A stretch of 64,000 nt of DNA from Anaeramoeba flamelloides (lineage: Eukaryota; Metamonada; Anaeramoebidae). Made by a program: the position numbers and the translations under genes. Shown piece by piece: positions 46,592 to 56,844 of this stretch (position 1 is its first letter; every line of letters starts with the position of its first letter). The notes beneath the pieces are model-generated. The model was not told the origin of the DNA. It worked only from the letters and a program-made list of their open reading frames with translations, and searched no databases. The stretch spans positions 6,131,501 through 6,195,500 of the forward strand of contig JANTQA010000008.1 of the NCBI GenBank assembly GCA_027625915.1, read 5' to 3'.

Positions 46592-49500
46592 TTCATTTTC
46601 ATTTTCAGTTTCAGTTTTATTTTTATTTTCATTTTCATTTTCATTTTCATTTTTCTTTTCAATTTCATTTCCATGTTCATTCTCATTCTCATTCCCATTT
46701 TCATTTGTATTCCCATTCCCATTTTCATTTTCATTTTCATTCTCTGACTTATCATATTTAGAACTCGTAAAATTATTATTGAATTGGGTTAAAAATTTCA
46801 AAAATATATTAAAAGTTTTTTCTTTAAGCATTGCATTACCATTCAGCAAAGTATTTAAAAATATATCCATAAAAAAATGTAAATATCGAATTAAAATATC
46901 GTTTGATAGTTTCGTGATTCCATTTAAAGATTCTATAAATTTATAATCCATTCGGGAATTGTCTTTTAATTTGATATAATTTTGGAATATGTCACGAATT
47001 ATTTTATTCTGAGGGAAAACCGTACTCATTAGTTTCGTTCTAATTCTCAATACATTTTTTTTATGCTTTTTATCTTTATTGATAATATTTTTATTTTTCA
47101 TTCCTTTTAAATAATTTTCTTTTGGTATTTCATTAAAAATATTTAAATAATAATTACTTTCAAGAGAATGATGAAATTTTAATATTGCATATCCAATTGC
47201 TTTCATTTTTATATTTTTTTGAATTTGATATATCGTGAATAAAATGTGTTCTTTTTTATTCAGAATGTCGTTGAATGAAAATTTAATTTCATCATGAAAT
47301 TTGGGGTTTCTTTTTTTATATTCCACTTTAGTCCAATACTGGTTTTTATATTTCGATTCGTTTAATTTGCCATAAATATTGTATTCTCCTTTGTCATTTA
47401 AGTTATCGTTACTTTTGTATTCAACTTTAATTACTAAAGTTTTTGAAGATTTTTTAAAATTATATATTTGTAATGGATAAATATATAAATTATTAATATA
47501 ATCAAGATGCGGCCGAATTAATTTATTTTTATAAAAATTTTGAATTTTAATACAATCGATTTTATTATTTATGTCAGTGAATTCAGAATAAGAGGTATCT
47601 TCATCATCTTCTCCATAAATACTTGTTTCATCTACATCATCATCAACTTCTTCTTCACCAGAGTCTTTTTTAACCCGTTCTTTTTTTTCTTCTTCTTCGC
47701 CATCATCATCTTCATCATCTTCTTCGTCGTCGTCGTCTTCTTCTTGATCATTATCAGTCTTTTGATTTTGATCTTTTATATTTTGCTTGTTATTTTTCTC
47801 GTCATTCTTTAATTTTTTATTAGTGTATTCAATATAGTCGCTATAATTAATTCGGTTTGTTTCTAATAATTTTTTATTCTCTGACAAAGAATTTTGAGAA
47901 ACTTCATTCAATAAAGTAATATCATCAGATATTTCCGTAGACAATATTTCAGAATATTGATCATTGAAAGTGTTGATTGAAGAATTTTCTAAAAAATTAT
48001 ATTTTAAATAGTTCATTTTTACAAGACTAGTATTATTATTAATATTATTCAACTTTCGAAAACTTTGGTCAATAATATTATTATTGCCAATGTTTTCTAA
48101 CGAAGGTGTTTCCATTAGTTTGAATTTAAATTTACCCAAAATTGATTTTTGTTTTAAATAGCTTGAAGTTTTTGAACTAAAAGAATAAAAATTATAAAGC
48201 TGAGAATCTGTCTGGATTTCTTTAACCTTTAACAATCGTGTATATTCCATAACCTTTCTAAACTGTGGGAAAAGATTCCCCGCGTCGTTAAATAGCGGTA
48301 TAATTGCAATGGCAAAGGGCTGCTTTAAAATGATTTCAAACTTCTTTACTCTTTCCTTTGCCACTTTTTTAAATTTCTTTCTCGGGTGGATAGATTTTAT
48401 TTTTAAACTTTTTTTAGTATAAGGCTCAATTAATGTATCATAATTGCCCTGCAATAATCTATCGATTCGGACAATTAGACATATTTCATTGTTTTTGATA
48501 ATTTTGGTCGGTAGAGTAAATAAACATTTTTTGATTCTAGTTTCAGGATCAATTTGTATTTTATAATTTTTTTTGTTTTTGTTTTTGTTTTTGTTTTTGT
48601 TTTTGTCGTCGTCTTCGTCGTTGTCGTTGTCATTAACTTTGACATTGTCATCATCGTTATCGTCATTATCATTATTGTTCTCGACATCACTGTCGTTGTT
48701 AACATTGCTATTCTTTTTAAACCATTGCCAATTCCTTAATCTCGAAGAATTCAAATCAAACGAGTAATCTTCGGATAGTTTTTTTTTAATTTTCATTGAA
48801 TACAAAGCGGCCGTACAAAAAAACGGTTCAAGTTCGCCAATTTCAAACCTTAAATTTAAGGGTTCAAATAAAAAGAATCTTTTTGGGATTTTTTTATAGT
48901 TATTTAATGGCAACCGAATATCGTAATTTAATAATTTTGGATCGATTGTTGGTAAATATAATTTATAGAACAAGCTTTCTTCTTGATCCTCTTCCATTTT
49001 GGAATCAACTTTGTCCTGATCATTTTTTTCAATTTTGGATTCCAAATTATCAGTCCTTTTGTGTTTTTGGTGATTTTCATTCTCATTCTCATTTGTATTT
49101 TCTATTTCAATTTCATTCTCATTTTCGTTTTCGTTTTCAATCTCATTTTCATTTTCAATTTCTATTTCTAATTCTTTAGCATAACTGGGTTCGAGAAAAT
49201 TTAATTGTAATTCGTGGCTTCTTACTTTCACATTTGTTGAATTATTTATTAAATTTGTTTCTTTTAATTTTTTTGGATCAAGAATAAAATATGAATCCAC
49301 TTTTTGAGTGTTGTGTTTGTTTCCTAAAAATTCTGCAATTAAGGAACTTTCATCAGAAATCAAATGCTTTTTTTTACAAACCTTATCAATTTCATAATCA
49401 AAATGATGCTCATTTTTATTGTTTTTCTTTGTTTTGGAGGATCCCCTTTTCTTTTTGCTTCTTTCCAAGGGCTCTGAATTTTTTAAATTATAATAGTGTA

Positions 49501-50076
49501 AAAGTGAGGCCTTATGGTTATATTTTCGATCCCCCCAATCAATCGTAGGTTGTTTTCGATTAAATGATTCAACACAAAACCTAACAAGATTAGTTATTGG
49601 TAGGGATAAAAGGTTTTGCTAATTGAGTTGTAAATATTCGGTTTTTTTTTTGTTGTTTTTTTTTTTTATTATTTATTTAGGTTGTAAAATTTAAGTGTTT
49701 CAATAATAATAGTAAAATTTAAAGCCGAGTAAGATAGGGAAATTTTGTTTTGAGTCTGGTTTGGTTTAAGAGTGATGTTTGAAAATCAAAAGGAAATTTT
49801 TCAAATAAAAAGTTAAAAAAAAATTGGTTTTTTCTTTGTAAATGAAAAAAAAAAAAAAAAAAAAAGTAATCAACAAACAGGAAAAGGGTTTTGGCAATCG
49901 TAACTTGGTTCACTGTATTCAACTTTGATTTGGTGGTTTGGAAGTTTTACAAGATCGGGAAATTTTGTCTGTTTAATCATGATTGAATGCAATTCTGTAT
50001 CAAAATCAAAATCGTGCTCCAGAAATGTCTCTTGCTTTTGTTCTTCTTTTTTGCTGGTGGAATCAAGGTTTAACAT
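42135..50076 (-). CDS. DOCK-family Rho GEF (DHR-1 + DHR-2), probably DOCK6/7/8-like
   Basis: DOCK proteins activate Rac/Cdc42 GTPases. Exon 1 (49879-50076, MLNLDSTSKKEEQ...) ends QNPFP. A 260-bp intron (49619-49878) follows, then exon 2 begins QNLLSLPITNL and includes a conserved-looking TIDWGDRKYNHKASLLHYY. DHR-1 (about residues 765-920, lipid-binding C2 type) shows LYIYPLQIYNF, NPKFHDEIKFSF and HILFTIYQIQ. DHR-2 (about 2050-2545, catalytic) shows MVSNERHAEAGVIMLHK, YYRVAFFGKKL, KFSYQEHYTLSGKQ, KKTILTTEKYFPYMKTRIKV, YTPIEVAIQELQKK and GSLLTQVHKGPLEYAKVFL, the last being the region of the nucleotide-sensor valine in characterised members. The frame changes once, in a 26-base A run (T-run 45072-45097): upstream frame ends at 45029, while the downstream frame continues without any ATG need (KKSNSINNPSSPSLS...) into MKIDVNSKRSN. 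One extra A would give one protein of about 2,560 residues. Low-complexity Asn, Asp/Glu and EN repeats are frequent. Confidence 0.95.
49619..49878 (-). other. 260-bp intron of the DOCK gene
   Basis: The donor is CCT|GTTTGTTG (49878 downwards) and the acceptor CAATTAG|CAA (ending 49619), both phase 0. Without splicing, exon 1 ends at a TGA two codons past the donor. The joined peptide (QNPFP then QNLLSLPITNLVRFCVESF) aligns in layout with the N-terminal region of DOCK proteins. The intron contains long A and T runs. A second acceptor candidate at TTGTTAG (ending about 49590) does not keep the frame. Confidence 0.75.
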
Positions 50077-51062
50077 TTCAATTTAAACCACCAATGCAGA
50101 ATCCGAGAAAAGCAAAATGAATTAAAAAGTTAAGAAATTATAAAAAAAATGTCTAATTTGGAAATTGAAATTTTTTGATCAAAATAGCTTTTGATGATAG
50201 GGTATAAGTCTGTTGTTTTTTTTTTGTTTGGCTTTGAAAAGTCAATACACAATTCTACCCAAAGGTACTAAAAGGAAATTAGAAGATTCGATCTAGAAAA
50301 AATGTTGTTTTACAAAAAGTCAATTTTTAAGAAAAACTTAGAAAATAGAGATATTTGAATGAAAATGTTTGATTGTACCCATGGGTTTTGTTCAAGTTGT
50401 TGTTTTTGAGTGTTTTGAAAACTAAATTAAAAATTTGTCAATAAAAAATTTGCAAAAAAAAATTCTTTTTATTTTAAGTTAATTTTCTAAAAACGAAATT
50501 AACTTTTTCTTTGATTTGAATTAAGAAACCAATGAATTTTTTTTTGGTAAAGTTGGGCAAGAAGTCTCGACTGATGTCTCAAAAGTGAAATTTTATAATT
50601 GTGCGATTAACCTTGGTTGGGCGATTATAATTGTTTTAACCAACAATAGATCAGAAAATCATCTGATATAATCGAAGGATCTATTTCCTTAAGTATATAA
50701 AAACAAATAAATATATGTTGAACTTCTTATAACGACAATATTTTTCATCAAAAAGGAGAAATTGTGTATAAAAACACTCTTGAAAGAATTTTATAAAATC
50801 AATTAAATATTCCCTTCCGAGAATTTCTATTGTTAAAAAAATAGTTAAATTGTACCATTTTTCACAATTTTACTTTTCTTGATCCGTCTAATTTTGATTT
50901 GAATATTTCATAATTTTCATTTCAAATCAATAAACATAATGTAAATTTCGGTGAACATTCTAAATATTGTTTACAGTTACTTTTACAAGTTTGAAATGTG
51001 TTAAAATTTGAAATTGGATATCGAAAAGTGTTAAAGTTATTAATTTTTCAAAATGATTATTG

Positions 51063-51420
51063 TTAAGGGATTTACATCACCATAAATTTCTTTAAAATCA
51101 AAGTATGTTGTAATTGGGTGTAAATGATATTAGTGCACGATTTCTCAAATATATCTAAAAAATCAAATATAAATCCTATTGCACAATAAATTATTACATT
51201 TTTTACTACGGATCACTATTAAAAAATACCATTTTGGAATTTTTTTATATAATTCCTATTCCAAATCTAAAAATAGAAACTCAAAATAATAGTATTTAAT
51301 ATTTTCTCTTTATAAACTCCCAAAAGTAAACATTTTTATATTTTTTTAATTACAAAAATTAACTCAATAATTATAAACATAAAAACCCAAAGGGTAAATT
51401 ATTAAATTTCAAATTTGGTC
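51063..51420 (+). repeat. TIR repeat D, copy 4 (left half)
   Basis: It starts TTAAGGGATTTACATCACC and matches the left half of copy 5: AAATCAAAGTATGTTGTAAT, GTAAATGATATTAGTGCACG, ACAATAAATTATTACATTTT, GAAACTCAAAATAATAGTAT and TTAACTCAATAATTATAAAC. The right half is missing or unrecognisable. Confidence 0.7.
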
Positions 51421-51967
51421 AAATTGAAATTTTTCATATTTTGGAAGAGTTTCTTTATAATTATTATTGGTATGAAAGTTTTTAACGGTTTTTTATAATT
51501 GTGTGAGGAAAAACCAAACATATTATTTAGTGATTGGTTGTCTTTTATTACTTAAATTATCGACAATTCAAAATTTTGAAATAATCAATACTGATAAATT
51601 GCAATTTATGTTTGGAAATTTTTTGTTGATTTTCCATTTTGAAATTATTCTTATCAAGCTTTGAATAAAGCATTTTATGTGGTTAAGTTTTAAGAAACTC
51701 TGTAAAATCAGTTGTTCTTCAAAATTTTCTTTGTCCTGTACTGTTTGATAAGTAACAGTTTAAAGATTTCTCAAAATGGATATTGAACTAAAAATTTTTT
51801 GAAATGTATTAGAATTTTTCAGTAGTAAATTTTTTTAAAAATTTATACCAAACCCAATTTTATAATAAAAAGTTAAGTGGTAATTTTTTTTCCTTTAAAA
51901 GTAGTTACAAAAGTCTAATTGGTCTCTTAATTATTTTTGTTTCAAAATCCTAATCAAAATTTTCTAA

Positions 51968-52036
51968 TATACCATACAAACCACCCAAATCTACTCTAGA
52001 ATACTCTAATCTACCCTAATATACCTTAACCTAACC
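51968..52036 (+). repeat. Degenerate CTAACC/CCCTAA-like tract
   Basis: A C-rich-strand run of loosely repeated units: ATCTACTCTAGAATACTCTA, ATCTACCCTAATATACC, TTAACCTAACC. It resembles worn interstitial telomere-type repeats. It is short and imperfect. Confidence 0.35.
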
Positions 52037-52164
52037 GTAAAGGGGGTTTTAAATACCTACAGCCAATATATTTCCTTTGAATTGACTATTTTGAAAAAAA
52101 TAAGAATTTGAACAATTTTGAAATTTAATAATTTTCCCAACCCAAAAACTCATTAGTTTTTTTT

Positions 52165-52290
52165 TTAAGGGACTAGTCTATATTAATTTTTTTTTGTCCA
52201 ATAACTAAATAAGGAATCCTTATCTTGAAATATGTTTAAAATTGAAAATAGACAGGTTTTTTCAATGTTAGAACTTTTAGTTCTTGTTTT
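52165..52290 (-). repeat. Repeat G, copy 3 (inverted, partial)
   Basis: It starts TTAAGGGACTAGTCTATATT and continues with TCCAATAACTAAATAAGGAA, the inverse of copies 1 and 2. The far end is lost. Confidence 0.65.
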
Positions 52291-53052
52291 TTTAAAATTT
52301 TACAATTCTGCCAAAAAAAGTGACTTTTAAAAATTATTTTTTGAAAAAAGATCTTTAACGGATGAGAATTTTTTGATTAATTTTGAATTTAATTATTTTC
52401 TCAAAAATAATATTTATTCTCATTTTTAAAAACGAAAAAATAATTTAAAACTGGTGAATATTTTCTCCTTCACTTCTATTCATCCAACTTGAATGTATAA
52501 AGAACCCAATTTGTTTTATCAATAATTACTTTTTTAAAAAATAGTTATTATTCTTTTCTTTGATTTTTTTTTGACTCTGACAAAAACTTTTGGGATGGTA
52601 ATTTGGGAACACTTATTAAAACTTCAAATTCAACAAAAATAAAAGAGTGTAAACTCAAAAAGTAGTTTCATGAAAAAAAAAGAATGGTACAAGAAAAGAA
52701 AGAAAATCTTTTATTAAGAGTAAAGCATATATTATATATTTTTTTGGAATCAAACTATGTTTTCATGCAAATCAAAAAAAACCTTTTCAGGTTTATTTTT
52801 CAAACTATTTTTTGTACGTCTTCCACAAACATAACAAGGTTTTGCTTTCTTGTTCATATTTTTTTTTATTTTTTGTATTTTTTAGCGAAAAGTTGAAAAA
52901 AAGCAACTTTCAAAAAAGTAAAAAAATGTAAAAATTTTTTATTTCTATAAAAACAATAACTAAATTTAATGAATGTCATTTAGCAAGATTTCATTAATAT
53001 ACTAAGAAGTTTTTTACTTTGATTTGAAATCTAAGTAATTGGAAAAAAAAAA

Positions 53053-53180
53053 TCTAAATCTCTATTAAATTTACCTAAAAGAAATTTATTATAGACTAGT
53101 CTCTTAAAGGAAATTTTAACATCAATATATTTCCAATATTTTAGAAATAATTGGTCAAAAAATAGATTGTTTAATTATGT
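53053..53180 (+). repeat. Repeat G copy 4 (shortened) followed by a repeat D fragment
   Basis: The two ends of repeat G (AATCTCTATTAAATTTACCT and TAGACTAGTCTCTTAAA) lie only about 55 bp apart, so the middle is deleted. Directly after it, TAACATCAATATATTTCCAA and ATTGGTCAAAA match an internal block of repeat D copy 5 (about 62950-62990). Confidence 0.55.
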
Positions 53181-53189
53181 AATCTTTGA

Positions 53190-54826
53190 TAAAACACTAA
53201 AATCAAAAAATTTATCCAAAATGAAATATTTAGGAATTTGGTTAGAAAAAGAAAAAAATTTACAAAAAAATTTTGAAAAAGTAAAAGATAGCTTTAAAAA
53301 AATTATAAAATGATATTTTTATGCCACCAAAAACCCACCCATGGGGTAAAATTACAATTTTTTAAATCAATATGTATAAGCCAATATATTTTCTTGTTTA
53401 ATAATTTTAATCTAAATAAAAAAGATTTTGACTCGATTGATGTTTGGATAAATAAAAAAGTTAAAAAATTTTTGAAAAATAAATCCACACTCTCCAAGAA
53501 TAATTTATAAAACTGAAGCTAAATTTGACAAAGCCAGAATTTCTATTTACAAAAGAAGATACAAACTTAAAGAGAAATTAGAAATACTAGGGTTTGATTA
53601 CATTTCACAATAATTAAAATTTTCCAATGAAAAAGATGAAAATATTAATAGGGAAACAGAAAATTTAAAATTATTAAATGCAAATCTAAATAAGTTTTTA
53701 CAAAAATAAATTATAAATAGTTCTGGATGGAAAGGTCAAGAATATCTAAAACTAATTAGAAATAATGAGAATATAAACAAACAGTTGCTTCATAGAGTGC
53801 TATAGAGTGTCTAGGTTTTCTTGAGGCTTTCTTGAGGTTTTCTGCTCTATTTGTGAAGTGTTATAGGGTTTTTTTACTTTTTGAAATAAACAGATAATTT
53901 TTATAAATTTTCGGTTTATTTCAAAAAAACTCAAAAAAATCGTAAGAAAATCTATTTATTTTCCAGATAAATAGAAAACTCAGAAAAACCTATAAAAAAT
54001 CAATTAATTTTCCAGATTAAACAGTAAACTCAAGAAAAACTAGTGAAATTGTTATAGGTTTTTTTTTAATTTTTGAAATAAACAGAAAATTTTATAAATT
54101 TTATTTCTCAAATTACAAAAAACCTAACTACAAAAAATATTTAAAATGGGTAGGCTTCAACTTGTATTTTAAAACTCAGAAATTTAACAAATTATCTAAA
54201 TAGATATTCTATGTTTAGGATAAAAATAAATTAAAAAAAAAAATTCTGCAACTTATGTAAAAAATATTATAATCTGGAAATACTTGAAGATATCGAACCT
54301 TTTCTTTGGGATCGTGTCATCAAGTGCCGTAGAGTGCCTAGGTTTTTATGTAATTTTTGAAATGAAAAGAAAATTTAATACATTTTCTTTTTATTTCTTA
54401 AAGTTACAAAAACATAAAGGCGCTTTTTCCCAAATTAAAGAATTGAGTAAAATCAAAGTTTTAATTCTATTCTTTTGAATTCTGGAAATTCAAAAGGTGT
54501 TTTTTTTTTAACTTAAGAAATAAACAAAAAATTTTATAAATTTTAAGTTTCTTTCTTAAATCAAAAAAAAACCTAACAACGCCCATTCTATGGAAAAAAT
54601 CGAAAAATTTGGATTAAGGAATTCATTCAAAGAAACAAAAGTAATAAGCAATTAAAGAATAACATTCTTGATATTATTCGAAATAAAGACTCATTATTTA
54701 GTATCATTGGTAAATGATAAAGAAAATTATGAATATTTATGAAAATTTCTAAACAAAAATTTTGAAATTAGGGTCATAAGAGAAAACTAATTTCCTCCCT
54801 TCAAAATAAAAAAAAATAAAAAAAAT
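53190..54826 (+). mobile_element. LINE fragment C, with several hairpin inserts
   Basis: The plus strand is related to LINE A. MKYLGIWLEKEKNLQKNFEKV is at about 53221-53285, ISQYIFLFNNFNLNKKDFDSI at about 53371-53440, then a YKTEAKFDKARI block, a KKYLKWVGF block (about 54122-54150), a worn EDIEPFLWDR zinc-knuckle end (about 54288-54318), the RNKSNKQLKNNILDIIRNK block (about 54638-54690), and an A-rich terminus (CTCCCTTCAAAATAAAAA, about 54795-54826). At least four small palindromic inserts separate these pieces (near 53873-53950, 54055-54130, 54333-54417, 54498-54575). It is frame-broken throughout. Confidence 0.8.
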
Positions 54827-56024
54827 GTTGTTTTTTAATCCAATTTCTCCAGAATGAAAATTCTTTTTGAGAATTGAAAGCGAAATCACACAATTAATTA
54901 ACACACTCAAGTAAGGGAATGTAGTCCTTAAAAACTAGCAAAAATTTTTCATTTATTTGATGAAAAATTATCATATATTTTAACCTATTAAAAGTTTTAG
55001 GAATTCGATTCCAAACATATGAGGCTAAAATTGATAAAATCAAAGGTACCTTATTAAAGGTTTATCTCAAAGATCAATGGGAATCTTTATAAATCTCCAA
55101 TAAATTACAAATTCTAATTGATCTTGTGAGGATTTTTCGGTTTGTTAATGGAATAATTTGAAAAATATTTGGCAACTTCAAATAAAAAATTACATTGATT
55201 AATTTAATATTAATGGTCTAAAGTAAAGACCAGTGTGAAATATTTTTATATATGAAGAATTTTTAACCAAAAAGTCAATTAGTGAGATTTTTTGAAAGAA
55301 ATCGAAAGATCATTGAACTTTCACAAATGCGTCACAAAAATTTTTGAAAAAGCGAAAAATATTGAAAATATCTATTTTTCTATAAAAAATCTCAAAATAA
55401 GATAATTAAAATTAAAATATGAATTGGTCTTTAAAATTTTTATTGGTTTTTTGAAAAATACTACTTGGTTAAAATTTACTTCCATTTTCCAATTAAGATT
55501 GAAAATTTTTTTATTTCAGGTTCTCAACTATTTATCGACTCTCATATTAATAGCCGAAAAAAACCACATCTTTACAAGAACAATAGATCATGATAATCAC
55601 GAGTTTTTTTAATTTGGTTCTCTGGATTTTGAAACTTTGAGATAAAATCTTTTTTTTTATTTGAAAATATCGATACTGAAAAAATTTTTAACAAACACTA
55701 TATGTTGCAAAATAAATGGAACACAATTTTCATTTTACTTTCCAAAATTGTAATTTTAAATCATGGAACATTTCAATTTTTTTAATTTTTTAAACCAGCT
55801 TTTGGATTCTCCGAATTTCATGATCTGTGAATACCCGTTTGGTGTGTAAAAACATTTTTATTAACTCAAAATCCGGTTGATTAAATAGATCTTTTTAACT
55901 CGAAAAAATAAGATTTTTTTCAAAAAAATTGAAAAAGGCAAACCCATTTTTTGATAAATTTTAACATCTTTGTCATTTTAACAACAGCTCTCTCCAAAGA
56001 TTCTTCAAAATTAAGAATACACTA

Positions 56025-56221
56025 CAGTCAGTTTCACTTTTAAGGCACAAACTTTCAACGAAATTTAAGGCACAAAAAAATCTCAAATTAAAGCACAATT
56101 TTTTGGAATTTTAATTTTCACAAATTATTTTACTAGAATTTGAATTTCGTGCCTTAATTTGAGATTTTTTTTGTGCCTTAAATTTCGTAGAAAGTTTGTG
56201 TCTTAAAAGTGAAACTGACTG
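56025..56221. mobile_element. MITE family M, copy 4
   Basis: It is 197 bp, CAGTCAGTTTCACTTTTAAG at the left and its inverse at the right, TA on both flanks (56023-56024, 56222-56223). Three AAGGCACAAA-type repeats occur per arm. It differs from copy 5 at only a few bases. Confidence 0.93.
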
Positions 56222-56646
56222 TATCTTTCTTCCCATTACAGTTGGTCTAAATCCAGATTCTTTGTTATTTATTTATTTTGGGATAGATTTCTGTTTCGTT
56301 GGTGTTTCAAAATGAAAATGTAGGGAAATGGTTTCGGAACTTTTTCAATTTTGCAATCTTTGGGATCAATAAACCCATTCTGTTTCCTTTTCCCTTTTTT
56401 TGGGGGTTTTGTATGTTTGGGTTAGTGCTGTATCTTCTCTCAATTTTAGTAAATGTGATAAGTGAAGAGATCAGTTTGTTTACAATAGGAAGGTAGTTTG
56501 GGTTTCTTTATTTCCAGTCGATTATGAGAGTGCCTTTGAAAGTGACTATTATTTGTATGTGATATCATTCAATATACCAAACTTTCTAATTCCTTTTCTC
56601 TTCCCATCTAAAATTTCAATGGGCTGTGCTGTTCAGATTGGTAATA

Positions 56647-56844
56647 CAGTCAGTTTCACATTTAAGGCACAAACTTTCAACGAAATTTAAGGCACAAAAA
56701 AATCTCAAATTAAAGCACAATTTTTTGGAATTTTAATTTTCACAAATTATTTTACTAGAATTTGAATTTTGTGCCTTAATTTGAGATTTTTTTTTGTGCC
56801 TTAAATTTCGTTGAAAGTTTGTGCCTTAAAAGTGAAACTGACTG
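56647..56844. mobile_element. MITE family M, copy 5
   Basis: It is 198 bp, nearly identical to copy 4 only 425 bp away, in the same orientation as judged by the shared TTAAAGCACAATTTTTTGGA asymmetry. TA lies on both flanks (56645-56646, 56845-56846). Confidence 0.93.

Noticed and set aside
46483-46761. Several open frames on both strands around the Glu/Asn repeats of the DOCK gene
   Set aside because: They are shadows of low-complexity repeats that stay open in most frames.
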